Source of the DNA: Rickettsiella grylli
Lineage (GTDB): Bacteria; Pseudomonadota; Gammaproteobacteria; Diplorickettsiales; Diplorickettsiaceae
Length of the DNA: 64,000 nt
Assembly (NCBI RefSeq): GCF_000168295.1
Contig: NZ_AAQJ02000001.1
Location: 399,001-463,000, forward strand
Direction: 5' to 3'
Positions 41,001 to 49,135 of this stretch are shown one piece after another (positions within the stretch are counted from its first letter, which is position 1; each line of letters starts with the position of its first letter). The notes below the pieces were generated by a model that saw only the letters and a list, made by a program, of their open reading frames with translations, was not told where the DNA came from and did not search any database. Position numbers and translations under genes: made by a program.

Positions 41001-41772
41001 GAGCCCAGAAATTAATATTCTCATATTTAAAGAGGGAAATTATAAAAAAAATAGTTTTTTTTGTCTGAATGGAACCGATTTAGTGTTAACAAATGTGTTT
41101 GACTCATCGACTTCCGTGGACGAATTTTGCAGTATTATATTTCATCAGTTTTATCGTCTCCCCGAAATGCGTGAGAAAGTGCTGACTACTCAATTGATGT
41201 TTATTGGCCAGCAAATGATGCCAAAGGCAGAAGCGATTGATCATGCTCCTTGTATTGACTTCAATCAAGTCAATTCAACGCAATATCTGGAAAAAATAAT
41301 GAATAAAGAAAATGCAACGCACGAGGCTCATTTTTTTCGAGAGAATCCGAGTCGTCAAAAGCGACATTTAGAAAATAAGTCAAAGCAGACTAAAGCGAAA
41401 AACAATCTATTTCATAAATCATCGTTTCATCACGAACGTGACAACAACAATCGAAAGCAATTCAATCATTACTTTCATACGACATCCGGAAAACAGACTT
41501 CGCTAGCCGTTGAGTCCTTACCCGAGGGTGATTTCTCACAGTCACATCTTAGACCTTCTTTGAAAAATAATACGGATATCAATAGCCAGTCACTGTTTTT
41601 AACCTGGATATACCATAAACTATGGGGAAAAAAACCAAAATTAGTCCATTTCAAACCTTCTGTCGAATTAGAAAATGAGCGTCTGGTTTATCGGGCCATT
41701 GACTATTATGAAAGATTGCAAAACGAACCTAATAGTACGATGAACACAAGTCGTTTGTTCAATTTTCGTTAA
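35056..41772 (+). CDS. Second giant STAND paralogue with inactive protease domain
   Basis: A 2238-aa paralogue of the preceding gene, alignable along nearly its whole length. The protease-like domain keeps His122 and Asp144, but the nucleophile position is Val181 (SNVGLW instead of FNCGLW) and the oxyanion Gln is His175, so it should be proteolytically dead. The NTPase is intact: Walker A GLGGIGKT (651-658), Walker B LFIFDN (Asp733), TSR (759-761) and FPLAL (811-815, Phe for Gly-Leu). The Gly-rich region near 1541-1574 and IYGRKE/DGFSGKSE are retained. The basic tail has RQKR at 2100-2103. ATG with AAAGGAAA upstream. It may be a partner or decoy of the first protein; that is inference. Confidence 0.75.
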   Translation: MEFLKSDKSRKVANAGNLLVKVKNRSNHTSSLKARSKRSDINHFVKATRQGLYTYWFTLEEVAYIARLEYNYFNDLNRKSITSFQTYNSLEPLINEITTFQRQAKQTGNARETLIVNLGYAHWIAIVLFYQKKHQKNLKLYYIDSLNYPLPPEVQTFLQTESILLNDLSHTLYPHINNSNVGLWVLDIVENIHKMLDNEISLEDMKIIFSYLPQQYDSHYFKEKRKNLAQKISESTEKVADAWPEHSKKAFLSGIDHQSNVKKPKIELENEIVRRRLSLFVETYITYFSKMLGVYHVIAKGDALNLENLKMELKIGATAGLLGIAIAEGVAGSIPSLVGTIRSISAHYYLSPKDKARKITKAFENILPGELSYLLAIVAVEIFHSFESQFMSITDKGGYHVAMERLAENAVVRTLNYIVTSAPEYPLIPRIVTRRLLSAGVIFGSSEKLFDPSIKKLRIFSAGASILDIHGEPVNIDSLYKQVGIRIFNKETQKTHFYTLKKNRNSAYGYRTPLFWEKQDNGDLKEIFKSDYQEQMLPLPESKNRLEYVLWNYKYFLKEETIEHDAKAILSQLKKSDSTNQKTIISHHGPVLFNLRRSISNFSGRKEILNKLHQLLIASHSNMAVISQALSDLTLDSLPHPTQSDQTALSGLGGIGKTQLALRYAELYARHYDNNVIWINADTKGDIKNAFKNLAKKLTISDKNSFGNSRDFDELLFDVYCYFSNKKSLFIFDNVKNYQEFEEFLPKNIIGNIPVILITSRFHYWKNRAQVLLLDVFNEKEAIDFIKTELTIDVHQHAIKIKELITLLQNFPLALQQAVTYINLQKTVDNHFGIDHYITLFKTNGEKILNFDFSNYNQDPYLKTVFITWEITLEAIKNTKNIGEKALAILNIMSYLYPDNIANDLFLTLYSREEIAQAIHLLKSYSMISTGSQPDISIVHRLVQTVVRLNLEKNPVAVEQNAKNIIQLTQNYYLSRDIGLHYIYFLLHMVRYDKIAYRLGLGITRSHAIDVIILANYNIGVVYFYDAAHLILTEKEYCQFMGEALFLYIKHGLLFLLSETISYLEKQLKEGLMTRLMVLTIIDYRYRAANQYPYSAWLCIEDTYLLERQMISTHLLLKFQRKISASCDRKERQSRDVLCHISDKQSKPVLVQRHLQWVVQLSHVTSSKLLNEDNVLNLLKGKWDQVALNIEIMAENKFFTKISNLLLNSEAVTSTRKNLIANSSVNHSIILENFYKQQAHSDNDKSLLTYIKKLSKPFIKYSGSNLGNSYKFSKDLKTLQREKKLRAIEENNLSVPFNTLAGVAIPEMSNRQLNLDIEMLFSLIEDGIGLAEGFTETIAAATALKNAIERSFNSIKQVERYIHLSSEEKLIIAFRSFAHFDPPGYLKGKTTNNQLVKNALLFLNQMNSIQRYVFPAVDSSLQVAQDNQVFLQEKELIKVDSVMPDQLTDENASLFCLSGLLKNESYVKSSQWVYIEPYPPFMSPTLVNSYVCKGAIGVELTKNRTENTVLIALGDGKDEAIGVVDQFNIFLVNNGHKNFKGGEVGNLFIMQGENTTGKLEGGKGANSILLENFSRDETVVLLNNEGLLCEQAKLKNYNCVKGLQLVHIQRIYGRKELKEVIFVNRDIQYVDGFSGKSEDERDYIYLTRYLTSPLEIVLRPKTVIYAFQLNSFLNIPIPVINYKLNRQNGNLSLFIRSEEPIQHRFKIEFSLQALDRIIFLDNEMYFIFRNENSFFNLHISDWFGTIQLSVIRCFFESQHVLRLVNTNSLYIQEFGVYAIDSLKEFYSHLAQRLQMILHVFVVSLKKMLQVGYAGQPVILYSEPLLKNYLISQGDQTVYLIKPPRQGIDYPMHEIIIFALGNKNGLNMLDLREVCEQVRRSCSHLMITTEIIQQGYHLILRLKIDHEWLSPTYCSRSKSRWSILTIKLHDALIDNNYQHVEILLQSGSFRIAFDEQAVRWYLRTYPLVFSHEKSIIVLTQQDLSPEINILIFKEGNYKKNSFFCLNGTDLVLTNVFDSSTSVDEFCSIIFHQFYRLPEMREKVLTTQLMFIGQQMMPKAEAIDHAPCIDFNQVNSTQYLEKIMNKENATHEAHFFRENPSRQKRHLENKSKQTKAKNNLFHKSSFHHERDNNNRKQFNHYFHTTSGKQTSLAVESLPEGDFSQSHLRPSLKNNTDINSQSLFLTWIYHKLWGKKPKLVHFKPSVELENERLVYRAIDYYERLQNEPNSTMNTSRLFNFR

Positions 41773-41899
41773 AGGATGACGATGTGAGAAAGGATGAAAA
41801 AATGATAGTGAGAACCAGCGAGTGATTAACGTACAGGCCTATTAAAAAATTTTTGAGGAAAAGCTTAATTTATCCTCTCCTTGTGTTAATCGTTGTTTT

Positions 41900-42961
41900 T
41901 TAAGACATCTGAAAGCTCGTTTTTAGGAGAGAATCATTATTTAAAAAACGTTTCCATATCAACTTTTCAGCATTAATCGTATATTTTTTTTCAAATGCAT
42001 TGAGTAAATTGTATTTTTCCATGGTTTTGAAGTTTTTTAAATAGTGTAAAAATTCAAACATTTCTTTTCGTGCTTGATGGCTTTGACGATAGTCATTAAA
42101 CGCAGGAATTTTTTGGGCAGCCACTGCTAATTGTTCTTTTCGAACAATTAAGAAATTTGAAAATTTTTTCACATCTTCAGGATTACAGATATAATTTTTC
42201 GTAAAAAACTGAATAAGTTCATTAGGTAATGAAATAATTCGCAGTATTGTGCGGTATAACTCAGCTTTAAATAAAGGATTTCCGTTGAGCCGTTTATCGA
42301 ACGAGGTGGGTTCTTTTTTAAATGCATATCCTTTATTATGCCATAATATATGTTGTAACCAATTGCAAGCCTCGTAACTAATGAGGTTAGGCAATGCTTC
42401 TAAATCGACAGAGCTAATCTCAAAATTTCTATTATGTAAATAAGCATAATTTGGATTCAGTAAGATAAAACTTAAACCCCCATCAAGTTTTACCACCGCT
42501 TTTTTATCGTGATCAACACCAACATTGCCCGGTTTAAAGTCAATTTCATTTAGCCATAATGCTAAGATTTGCGTGGCAGCCAATCCCGTTATTGTATTAT
42601 TAACAATTAATTTCTGATTATGAGGCGTCGAAAAAAATTTTTCATCAAAATGGGGTATTTCCTTAGAAAGTACAAAATATTGAATCTTATTTTTTGTTAT
42701 TTTAATTAAGCGACGGGTTTTAGGTTGCTGAGAAAGAATTAAACGTGAGATTTCTTGCGCCAAGAGTTCGGCTAATGTTTCCGTTCTATCCCCCCCTAAA
42801 TCTTTGGCGAACCATAGACTTTTTTGCTGACCATTTTTAAATTTTTTTGCTAAAAATACATGATGTGAAAAATGACCGTTATTCGTTATTTTTTTTTGAA
42901 TTTTAAAATGAGTCGGATCTTTATAGATTCGTTTTAGGTAATTTTGCGAAGGTTTAGTCAT
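41900..42961 (-). CDS. Kinase-like candidate effector
   Basis: A 353-aa protein with a pattern like HipA/PI-kinase-fold enzymes: Lys53 in WFAKDLGG, a glutamate-rich helix at 61-74 (ETLAELLAQEISRL), a catalytic-loop-like segment EIDFKPGNVGVD (Asp141, Asn146) and a metal-site-like KLDGG (Asp160). This arrangement recalls Legionella kinase effectors, but I cannot name the family. The C-terminal half is helical. No signal peptide. It stands alone, convergent with the second giant gene across a 127-bp gap that shows no clear terminator. Confidence 0.55.
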   Translation of the reverse strand: MTKPSQNYLKRIYKDPTHFKIQKKITNNGHFSHHVFLAKKFKNGQQKSLWFAKDLGGDRTETLAELLAQEISRLILSQQPKTRRLIKITKNKIQYFVLSKEIPHFDEKFFSTPHNQKLIVNNTITGLAATQILALWLNEIDFKPGNVGVDHDKKAVVKLDGGLSFILLNPNYAYLHNRNFEISSVDLEALPNLISYEACNWLQHILWHNKGYAFKKEPTSFDKRLNGNPLFKAELYRTILRIISLPNELIQFFTKNYICNPEDVKKFSNFLIVRKEQLAVAAQKIPAFNDYRQSHQARKEMFEFLHYLKNFKTMEKYNLLNAFEKKYTINAEKLIWKRFLNNDSLLKTSFQMS

Positions 42962-43076
42962 AGTACCGACATGAACTTTTTGCCATTATAGGCATATTAA
43001 CGAGGCGTTGTTAACAAAGTCTTAAATACATGAATACATATCACCAATTAATAAGTTAAGGCAGACTGCGTTTAAG

Positions 43077-44045
43077 CTAATAAGAACGTTCAATGGCAAA
43101 TGTGGTTAAATGCGCCAATGCTTGGCGATAATCTGAATCTGGAATGAGGTTTAAATACGTTAAGGATTTCTCAATATAATGCCGGGCAAGAGTACGCGTG
43201 TACTCAAGGGCTGATGTTGATTGCAAGATAGGGATAATCGTCATTAACTTGTTTTGATCGCCTTGTGTTAATGCCGTTTTTAAAAGTTGTGCTTGTTCAG
43301 CGCTCGCATGCTGTAACGCATAGATAATAGGTAATGTCGGCTTTCCTTCGGATAAATCATTACCGAGGCTTTTACCGAGTTGTTGAGGATCTCCGGAATA
43401 ATCGAGTGAATCATCTATTAATTGAAAGGCAATGCCAAGATGCATGCCATAATGGGCCATCGCAGAAATTTCAGCCTCAGGCCGTTCTGTGAGCATAGCC
43501 GGTTGTTCGGCAGCAATAGAGAACAGTACTCCCGTTTTTCCTTGGATAACTTTTAAACAATAGGCTTCATCAACATCGACATTATAGCAATTGATTAATT
43601 GTAAAACTTCTGATTGGGCTAAGGTGTTCGTGGCATCTGCAAGTGATGTGAGCACACGCGAATTATTAATTTGGCTAATCAATTGGAAGGCGCGCGAGTA
43701 TAGAAAGTCACCCACGAGCACACTGGCTGAATTTCCCCACAAACTATTGGCGGTTTTTTTTCCACGACGAAGGACGGAGCCGTCAATGACATCATCATGG
43801 AGTAAAGTAGCGCCGTGAATAAGCTCTAAGCTTGCTGCGAGCCGCCGATGTTCTTTGCCCTGATAGCCAAAGGCTTTCGCACTGAGTAGCGCAATTAATG
43901 GCCGTAAGCGTTTCCCGCCACTATTAATAAGATGTTTTGCTAATTGAGGGATTAAAGGGATGTCAGCGTAAAGGCAGCGATTGATTAAAGCATCGACCTC
44001 GTCAAGGTCTTTCTTAACCAAAGCGACAATAGGGGCTAAATTCAT
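43077..44045 (-). CDS. ispB: Octaprenyl diphosphate synthase IspB
   Basis: Trans-prenyltransferase that makes the isoprenoid side chain of ubiquinone. The two aspartate-rich motifs are LLHDDVIDGSVLRRG and LIDDSLDYSGD; GKRLRPLIALLSAKAFG lies upstream of the first. 322 aa is the normal length. Chain length (C40) is inferred from family likeness. It lies opposite the rpsF operon with a 188-bp divergent spacer. Confidence 0.94.
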   Translation of the reverse strand: MNLAPIVALVKKDLDEVDALINRCLYADIPLIPQLAKHLINSGGKRLRPLIALLSAKAFGYQGKEHRRLAASLELIHGATLLHDDVIDGSVLRRGKKTANSLWGNSASVLVGDFLYSRAFQLISQINNSRVLTSLADATNTLAQSEVLQLINCYNVDVDEAYCLKVIQGKTGVLFSIAAEQPAMLTERPEAEISAMAHYGMHLGIAFQLIDDSLDYSGDPQQLGKSLGNDLSEGKPTLPIIYALQHASAEQAQLLKTALTQGDQNKLMTIIPILQSTSALEYTRTLARHYIEKSLTYLNLIPDSDYRQALAHLTTFAIERSY

Positions 44046-44123
44046 AGTTTAAAAAAGTAATAATGATTGAATTTAAAGCCGAATGCTAGGCGGCACAGAA
44101 AGGCCTGTCAAGCGAAGGATTTA

Positions 44124-44152
44124 TTGCATATTCAAGCGCCCAACCGTATAAT
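44124..44152 (+). promoter_or_regulatory. rpsF operon promoter
   Basis: A perfect TATAAT at 44147-44152 lies 17 bases after TTGCAT at 44124-44129. Transcription would begin near 44159, giving a leader of about 75 bases that starts with a TTTCCAGA/TCTGGAAA hairpin (44159-44178). Confidence 0.6.
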
Positions 44153-44192
44153 GACCCCTTTCCAGAGTAGTCTGGAAAATATATTTACACTT

Positions 44193-44216
44193 GCTTCACC
44201 ACCCGAATTGGGAAGC
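44193..44216 (+). promoter_or_regulatory. Possible S6:S18-binding leader hairpin of rpsF
   Basis: GCTT and CCC pair with GGG and AAGC around the loop GAATT, leaving a CACCA bulge on the 5' side, 17 bases before the rpsF ATG. In other bacteria the S6:S18 complex binds an rpsF leader stem with a CCG-containing bulge to repress the operon; the CACC/CCCG sequence here fits that pattern loosely. Confidence 0.4.
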
Positions 44217-44233
44217 TTTTAACCGAGAGGTAG

Positions 44234-44623
44234 ATGATGCGTCATTATGAGATTGTGCTTTTAATTCACCCTGACCAAAGTGATCAGGTGTCCGCTATGG
44301 TTCAGCGATATACAACCATTGTTAAAAATAGTGGTGGAAAGGTTCATCGATTTGAAGATTGGGGCCGCAGACAGATTTGCTTTCCTATTAATAAACTACC
44401 TAAGGCGCATTATATTCTGATGAATGTAGAATGCGGGAAAGAAGCGATGGCGGAACTTACTGATAATTTTCGCTTTAATGACGCTGTCTTACGCCAACTG
44501 ATTATTAAAGTTGATAAGGCTATTACTGGACAATCACCTTTAGCAAAAGCAAAAGAAGTGCAAGCGCATGAGAATAAAAGAGAGTATTCGAGAGAAACTG
44601 AGGTTGAAGGGCGGACAGTATGA
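44234..44623 (+). CDS. rpsF: 30S ribosomal protein S6
   Basis: Binds 16S rRNA with S18 at the platform of the small subunit. The 129-aa sequence has the family start [18 protein letters not shown], the [25 protein letters not shown] core and a charged C-terminal tail ([14 protein letters not shown]). An AGAGGTAG precedes the ATG. First gene of the rpsF-rpsR-DUF2232-rplI cluster. Confidence 0.97.
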   Translation: MMRHYEIVLLIHPDQSDQVSAMVQRYTTIVKNSGGKVHRFEDWGRRQICFPINKLPKAHYILMNVECGKEAMAELTDNFRFNDAVLRQLIIKVDKAITGQSPLAKAKEVQAHENKREYSRETEVEGRTV

Positions 44624-44695
44624 GTATATATAATAGTGGGGAAATCGAGTATGTGTATTGATCATGTGCGAATACATTAAGAGTGAGTCTATTTT

Positions 44696-44932
44696 ATGAA
44701 TAATTACCAAACGAGACGACGTAAGCATTGCCGGATTTCTGCCGAAGGGATGGAGGTTGATTACAAGGATCTTGCGCTTTTAAAAAGTCATTTAACGGAA
44801 ACCGCTAAAATAGTTCCTAGTCGTACAACAGGAACAACAGCCTGTGTTCAACGTAAGCTCACACAAGCGATTAAGCGTGCACGTTTTTTAGGGTTACTTC
44901 CTTATTGTGACAAACATCAAAACGTAAATTAA
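44696..44932 (+). CDS. rpsR: 30S ribosomal protein S18
   Basis: Small basic ribosomal protein, partner of S6. 78 aa with the S18 core [40 protein letters not shown] and [13 protein letters not shown]. It follows rpsF after 72 bases. The priB gene found between these two in enterobacteria is absent. Confidence 0.96.
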   Translation: MNNYQTRRRKHCRISAEGMEVDYKDLALLKSHLTETAKIVPSRTTGTTACVQRKLTQAIKRARFLGLLPYCDKHQNVN

Positions 44933-45060
44933 GGGTTGCGAGTTTGAAATAAATTTAAGGTAGTAAAACTCTATAAAAGTGGGATTTTTAGCGTAATGCT
45001 CATTTTATATCCGCAATCAGCAAATCAATAAGTATAAAATTTTATGGTGAGGGTTTCGAA

Positions 45061-45975
45061 TTGAATGGAAATCTAGATAAAAATTCCAGCCCTAAGGGTA
45101 TTATGCATCGCTTTGCTGCCTATGTGATGCGTGGTCGTCGGGAAGCAGTGATTGTTGGGTTGCTTTTTACAATCGTTCCTTTGTTGGGTTGGGTGAGTAA
45201 TGTTATTGTTTCATTAGTGACCTTACGCAAGGGCGCTAAAGAAGGCGCTATTGTATTGCTATGGGTTATTTTGCCAGCTGTCGTGGCAGCAAGCTTAGGG
45301 AATCGCTTAATTATTATCTATGGAATTATTGGCGGTAGCCTATTTACCTACGTATTAGCGTTAACATTACGTCAAACACAGCGTTGGAAAGCCGTATTAA
45401 CAACCAGTTTGCTGCTGGGTCTATTCGCAATAATAGTATTATATCTGTGGAATCCTCATATTAATGAAGTGTGGTTAAATCAGTTTGATCATTATGCAGC
45501 ATGGGCTAAAAATCAATTTAATGTCGTCGTTAATACGGCTCATTTACAATTTTTTGCTAAGTTTGCAACAGGTTTTCAAATCGCCTTTATTTCTTTGTCA
45601 GTATTGATTAATTTAGTATTTGCACGAGGGTTACAATCAATGCTATATAATCCGGGTCAACTTCGACCGGAATTAAAAGCGGTTCGATTAAGTTTATGGG
45701 AAGTCGTTCTTCTTTTAACGATAATTTTGTTAAATTTTTTAAAGATAGGATTAGCGCAGGACGCGTTACCTATTGTGGCATTAATTTTTGCATTAGCGGG
45801 GTTGAGTGTTTTTCATGCGATTGCGGATTTAAAAACAATAGCTAAAAAATGGATTTTTTTATTTTATGTCGTATTGGCGATTTTTTTTCCTTATGTCATT
45901 GTCGTATTGGTGCTACTAGCGGTTATTGATAGTGTGATAAATTTACGCTACCAATTAAAAAAAGCAATTGAATGA
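45061..45975 (+). CDS. DUF2232-type membrane protein
   Basis: A 304-aa polytopic membrane protein with about eight hydrophobic segments, located between rpsR and rplI, where many gammaproteobacteria carry a DUF2232 (YybS-like) gene. The function is unknown. Start is a TTG with GTGAGGG 7 bases upstream; the next in-frame Met is residue 15. Confidence 0.8.
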   Translation: MNGNLDKNSSPKGIMHRFAAYVMRGRREAVIVGLLFTIVPLLGWVSNVIVSLVTLRKGAKEGAIVLLWVILPAVVAASLGNRLIIIYGIIGGSLFTYVLALTLRQTQRWKAVLTTSLLLGLFAIIVLYLWNPHINEVWLNQFDHYAAWAKNQFNVVVNTAHLQFFAKFATGFQIAFISLSVLINLVFARGLQSMLYNPGQLRPELKAVRLSLWEVVLLLTIILLNFLKIGLAQDALPIVALIFALAGLSVFHAIADLKTIAKKWIFLFYVVLAIFFPYVIVVLVLLAVIDSVINLRYQLKKAIE

Positions 45976-46053
45976 AGAACATACATGAGGAAGGAGTATC
46001 AATGGATACAGACTCCATCTCCTATTAATCAGTAAATTTGAGGTTGATTTTTC

Positions 46054-46524
46054 ATGGCACAAGTAATTTTATTAGAAAAAATACATTCTTTAGGCGATTT
46101 AGGTGAGCAAGTGACGGTGAGTAATGGTTATGCGCGAAACTATTTATATCCTAAAAACAAGGCAGTACCTGCTAATAAGGAGACTATTGCTGAGTTTAAA
46201 ATAAAACGTGCTGAATTAGAGAAAATTGCACAAGAAAAATTACACGCCGCTGAAACGCGTGCAGCAGCGATTGCTGATTTAACAATAACCATACCGGTTA
46301 AAGCAGCAGAAGAAGGTCGTTTATATGGTTCTGTGGGATTATCTGAATTAGTTCGAGCAGCAGATGCCGCGGGTGTTATGCTTGAAAAGAGTGAAATTCG
46401 CCTGCCTCAAGGCCCTCTGCGTCAATTAGGGGAACATGAAGTCACTGTGCAACTTCATAGCGATGTTATTGCTTTACTAAAAGTAAATATCGTTGCAGAG
46501 GATAATGGTGAGTTGAAAAAATAG
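46054..46524 (+). CDS. rplI: 50S ribosomal protein L9
   Basis: Long two-domain protein at the base of the L1 stalk. The N-terminal MAQVILLEKIHSLGDLGEQV and the YARNYLYPKNKAVPA loop are diagnostic, the connecting helix is about residues 41-75 and the C-terminal domain ends near 150. 156 aa. Confidence 0.97.
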   Translation: MAQVILLEKIHSLGDLGEQVTVSNGYARNYLYPKNKAVPANKETIAEFKIKRAELEKIAQEKLHAAETRAAAIADLTITIPVKAAEEGRLYGSVGLSELVRAADAAGVMLEKSEIRLPQGPLRQLGEHEVTVQLHSDVIALLKVNIVAEDNGELKK

Positions 46525-46670
46525 CTTCAACTCATTGATAAGCTACAACAGAGAAATTGTCATTTAGATGATAAGTTTATTCGTTTATCGAATAGAGACA
46601 GCAGGATATGATTTAATGCGGACTAATCATTAAGATTTTTTTGTTCGTTTATGTTTAGGCTAGGTTTTCT

Positions 46671-48035
46671 ATGCAAAAAACCGATCATCTTAAGCTACCA
46701 CCACATTCACTAGAAGCTGAGCAATCTGTTTTAGGCGGGCTTCTTTTGGATAATCAAGCATGGGATAGAATTGCAGATAAGCTAAAAGAAAAAGATTTTT
46801 ACCTATTATCCCATCGTATCTTGTTTCGTACGATTTCTCGTTTTGCTAATCAGGCTAAACCTTTTGATATCGTAACGCTGACCGATGCATTGAAAAATAC
46901 AAATGAGTTAACGGAAGCTGGCGGCGATCTTTATTTATTCGAAGTGGTGCGAAATACGCCGAGTGCCGCTAATATTGCAGCCTATGCAGACATTGTGCGA
47001 GAACATTCGATTTTACGTCAATTGATTGGTATTGCTTCTGAAATCACTGAAAATGCGTTTATGCCAGAAGGGCGTTCAATTACCGAGTTGGTGGATGAAG
47101 CGGAGCGAAAAGTTTTTCAGATTTCTAATCAAGGCACACGAGGAAGTGGTCCTCTTAAAATTAGTGATTTTTTGGCGAAAGCCGTCGATAGAATTGACAT
47201 CTTGTTTCATTCTGATCAAGTTATCACAGGGCTTTCAACAGCCTATAAAGATTTAGATGAAATGACATCCGGTTTACAGCCGGCTGATCTTGTTATTGTT
47301 GCGGGTCGACCCTCCATGGGGAAAACAACATTTGCTATGAATATAGCCGAACATGCAGCCATACAAGGTGATAAACCCGTATTAATTTTTAGCATGGAAA
47401 TGCCTGGTCAAGCATTAGCGATGCGTATGATGTCTTCACTAGGCCGAATTGATCAACATAAAATCCGGACTGGAAAGTTAACCGATGAAGATTGGCCTCG
47501 TGTTACTTCAGCGGTCAGTGTGTTATCGGAAGCCAAGATGTTGATTGATGATACGGCGGCATTAAGTCCAGGAGAAGTTCGTGCACGCGCACGAAGAGTC
47601 GCCAAAGAGCAGGGGGCATTAGGGTTGATTGTGATTGATTATATTCAATTAATGCAAGTTCCGGGCTCTAAGGAAAATCGTACCACTGAAATATCTGAAA
47701 TTTCCCGCAGTTTAAAAGCGTTAGCGAAAGAGCTCGATGTCCCTATTATCGCGTTATCGCAGTTAAACCGGAGTTTAGAACAACGCGCAGATAAAAGACC
47801 CGTGATGTCTGATTTACGCGATTCTGGAGCGATTGAACAAGATGCTGATTTAATTATTTTTATTTATCGTGACGAAGTTTACAATGAAGGCAGCCCCGAT
47901 AAAGGGAGTGCTGAAATTATTATCGCAAAACAGCGTAATGGACCGACGGGTAAAGTTCGGCTGACTTTTCTAGGGAAGTATACCCGTTTTGAAAATTTCG
48001 CACCACAACGGTATCATGCTGAGAATTATGCATGA
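46671..48035 (+). CDS. dnaB: Replicative DNA helicase DnaB
   Basis: Hexameric 5'-3' helicase of the replication fork. The 454-aa protein has the N-terminal primase-interacting domain (LPPHSLEAEQSVLGGLLLDN) and a RecA-fold domain with Walker A GRPSMGKTTFAMN, LIVIDYIQLM and the arginine-finger region SDLRDSGAIEQDADLI. It overlaps alr by 4 bp (ATGA). Confidence 0.97.
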   Translation: MQKTDHLKLPPHSLEAEQSVLGGLLLDNQAWDRIADKLKEKDFYLLSHRILFRTISRFANQAKPFDIVTLTDALKNTNELTEAGGDLYLFEVVRNTPSAANIAAYADIVREHSILRQLIGIASEITENAFMPEGRSITELVDEAERKVFQISNQGTRGSGPLKISDFLAKAVDRIDILFHSDQVITGLSTAYKDLDEMTSGLQPADLVIVAGRPSMGKTTFAMNIAEHAAIQGDKPVLIFSMEMPGQALAMRMMSSLGRIDQHKIRTGKLTDEDWPRVTSAVSVLSEAKMLIDDTAALSPGEVRARARRVAKEQGALGLIVIDYIQLMQVPGSKENRTTEISEISRSLKALAKELDVPIIALSQLNRSLEQRADKRPVMSDLRDSGAIEQDADLIIFIYRDEVYNEGSPDKGSAEIIIAKQRNGPTGKVRLTFLGKYTRFENFAPQRYHAENYA

Positions 48036-49135
48036 GCAGACCTTTTACGGTGGAACTCAATTTAGGTGCGCTGTGTCATAATGTAAAGCGGGTACGTGAT
48101 ATTGCCCCGCGATCCAAACTATTAGCGATGGTCAAAGCCAATGCTTACGGTCATGGTTTACTGCCTATTGCAAAAGCATTAACGGATATTGACGGTTTCG
48201 GTGTTTCCTGTTCGGAGGAAGCGCTTTATTTGCGTCAAGCAGGGTTAAAGCAACGGATTGTATTAATGGAAGGCATATTTTCTCAGGATGAAATTTCATT
48301 ATTAACAGATTATGAATTGGATACGGTTATCCATGATCATCACCAACTCTATTTACTCAGTAAACATCCATTACCCCGTAAAGTGAATGTTTGGTTGAAA
48401 ATAAATACCGGCATGAATCGTTTAGGGTTCTCACCAAACGATTTTGATGCTGTTTTGGATAAGTTATCTCGCCATGCGTGGCTGAATATTGTCTGTGTGA
48501 TGACGCATTTTTCGAATGCCGATAACATAAGGAATACGACCACTAAAAATCAAATAAAATTATTTGAGCAAACACTGAAAGGGTATCCGTTTCCAACAAG
48601 CTTAGCAAATTCAGCCGCAATTTTAGCCTCCCCTCACGTTCATGCAGATTGGGTTCGTCCTGGCTTAATGCTCTACGGAGTTTCTCCTTTTTCAAATTCA
48701 TCAGGTGCTCACTATGGATTGAAACCGGTGATGACCTTAAAATCTGAAATTATTTCGATTCAGCAATTAAAAAAAGGAGATAAAGTAGGGTATAGAGGAA
48801 CATGGATTTCCCCTCAATCTTTACGCGTAGGTACAGTTGCCATTGGTTATGGTGATGGTTACCCCTATAGCGCTAAAAGCGGTACGCCTATTTTGGTGAA
48901 TGGAAAATTAACGGAGCTGATAGGTCATGTCTCTATGGATATGTTGACCGTTAATTTATTGAATCAATTAGAAACTAAAATTGGTGATTCGGTGGTGTTA
49001 TGGGGGGCAGGATTACCCGTTGAACAAATCGCAAAACGTACATCCTCTTTTTGTTACGAATTATTATGTGGTATTAATCGCGGACAATTAGTCCGTACAC
49101 GTATTGAGGAAATAAATGATGCAAAAAATCATTAA
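48032..49135 (+). CDS. alr: Alanine racemase
   Basis: PLP enzyme that makes D-alanine for peptidoglycan. PLP-binding Lys35 lies in MVKANAYGHG, GVSCSEEAL follows, and IGYGDGYPYS carries the catalytic Tyr. The 367-aa length is normal. dnaB-alr is a conserved pair; the 3' end overlaps the next gene by 20 bp. Confidence 0.95.
   Translation: MSRPFTVELNLGALCHNVKRVRDIAPRSKLLAMVKANAYGHGLLPIAKALTDIDGFGVSCSEEALYLRQAGLKQRIVLMEGIFSQDEISLLTDYELDTVIHDHHQLYLLSKHPLPRKVNVWLKINTGMNRLGFSPNDFDAVLDKLSRHAWLNIVCVMTHFSNADNIRNTTTKNQIKLFEQTLKGYPFPTSLANSAAILASPHVHADWVRPGLMLYGVSPFSNSSGAHYGLKPVMTLKSEIISIQQLKKGDKVGYRGTWISPQSLRVGTVAIGYGDGYPYSAKSGTPILVNGKLTELIGHVSMDMLTVNLLNQLETKIGDSVVLWGAGLPVEQIAKRTSSFCYELLCGINRGQLVRTRIEEINDAKNH

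Noticed and set aside
27373-41772. Avs-type anti-phage STAND proteins
   Set aside because: The protease-STAND order is reminiscent of them, but the proteins are much longer, have a toxin-like C-terminal half and basic tail, and lie outside any defence cluster; not excluded but not preferred.
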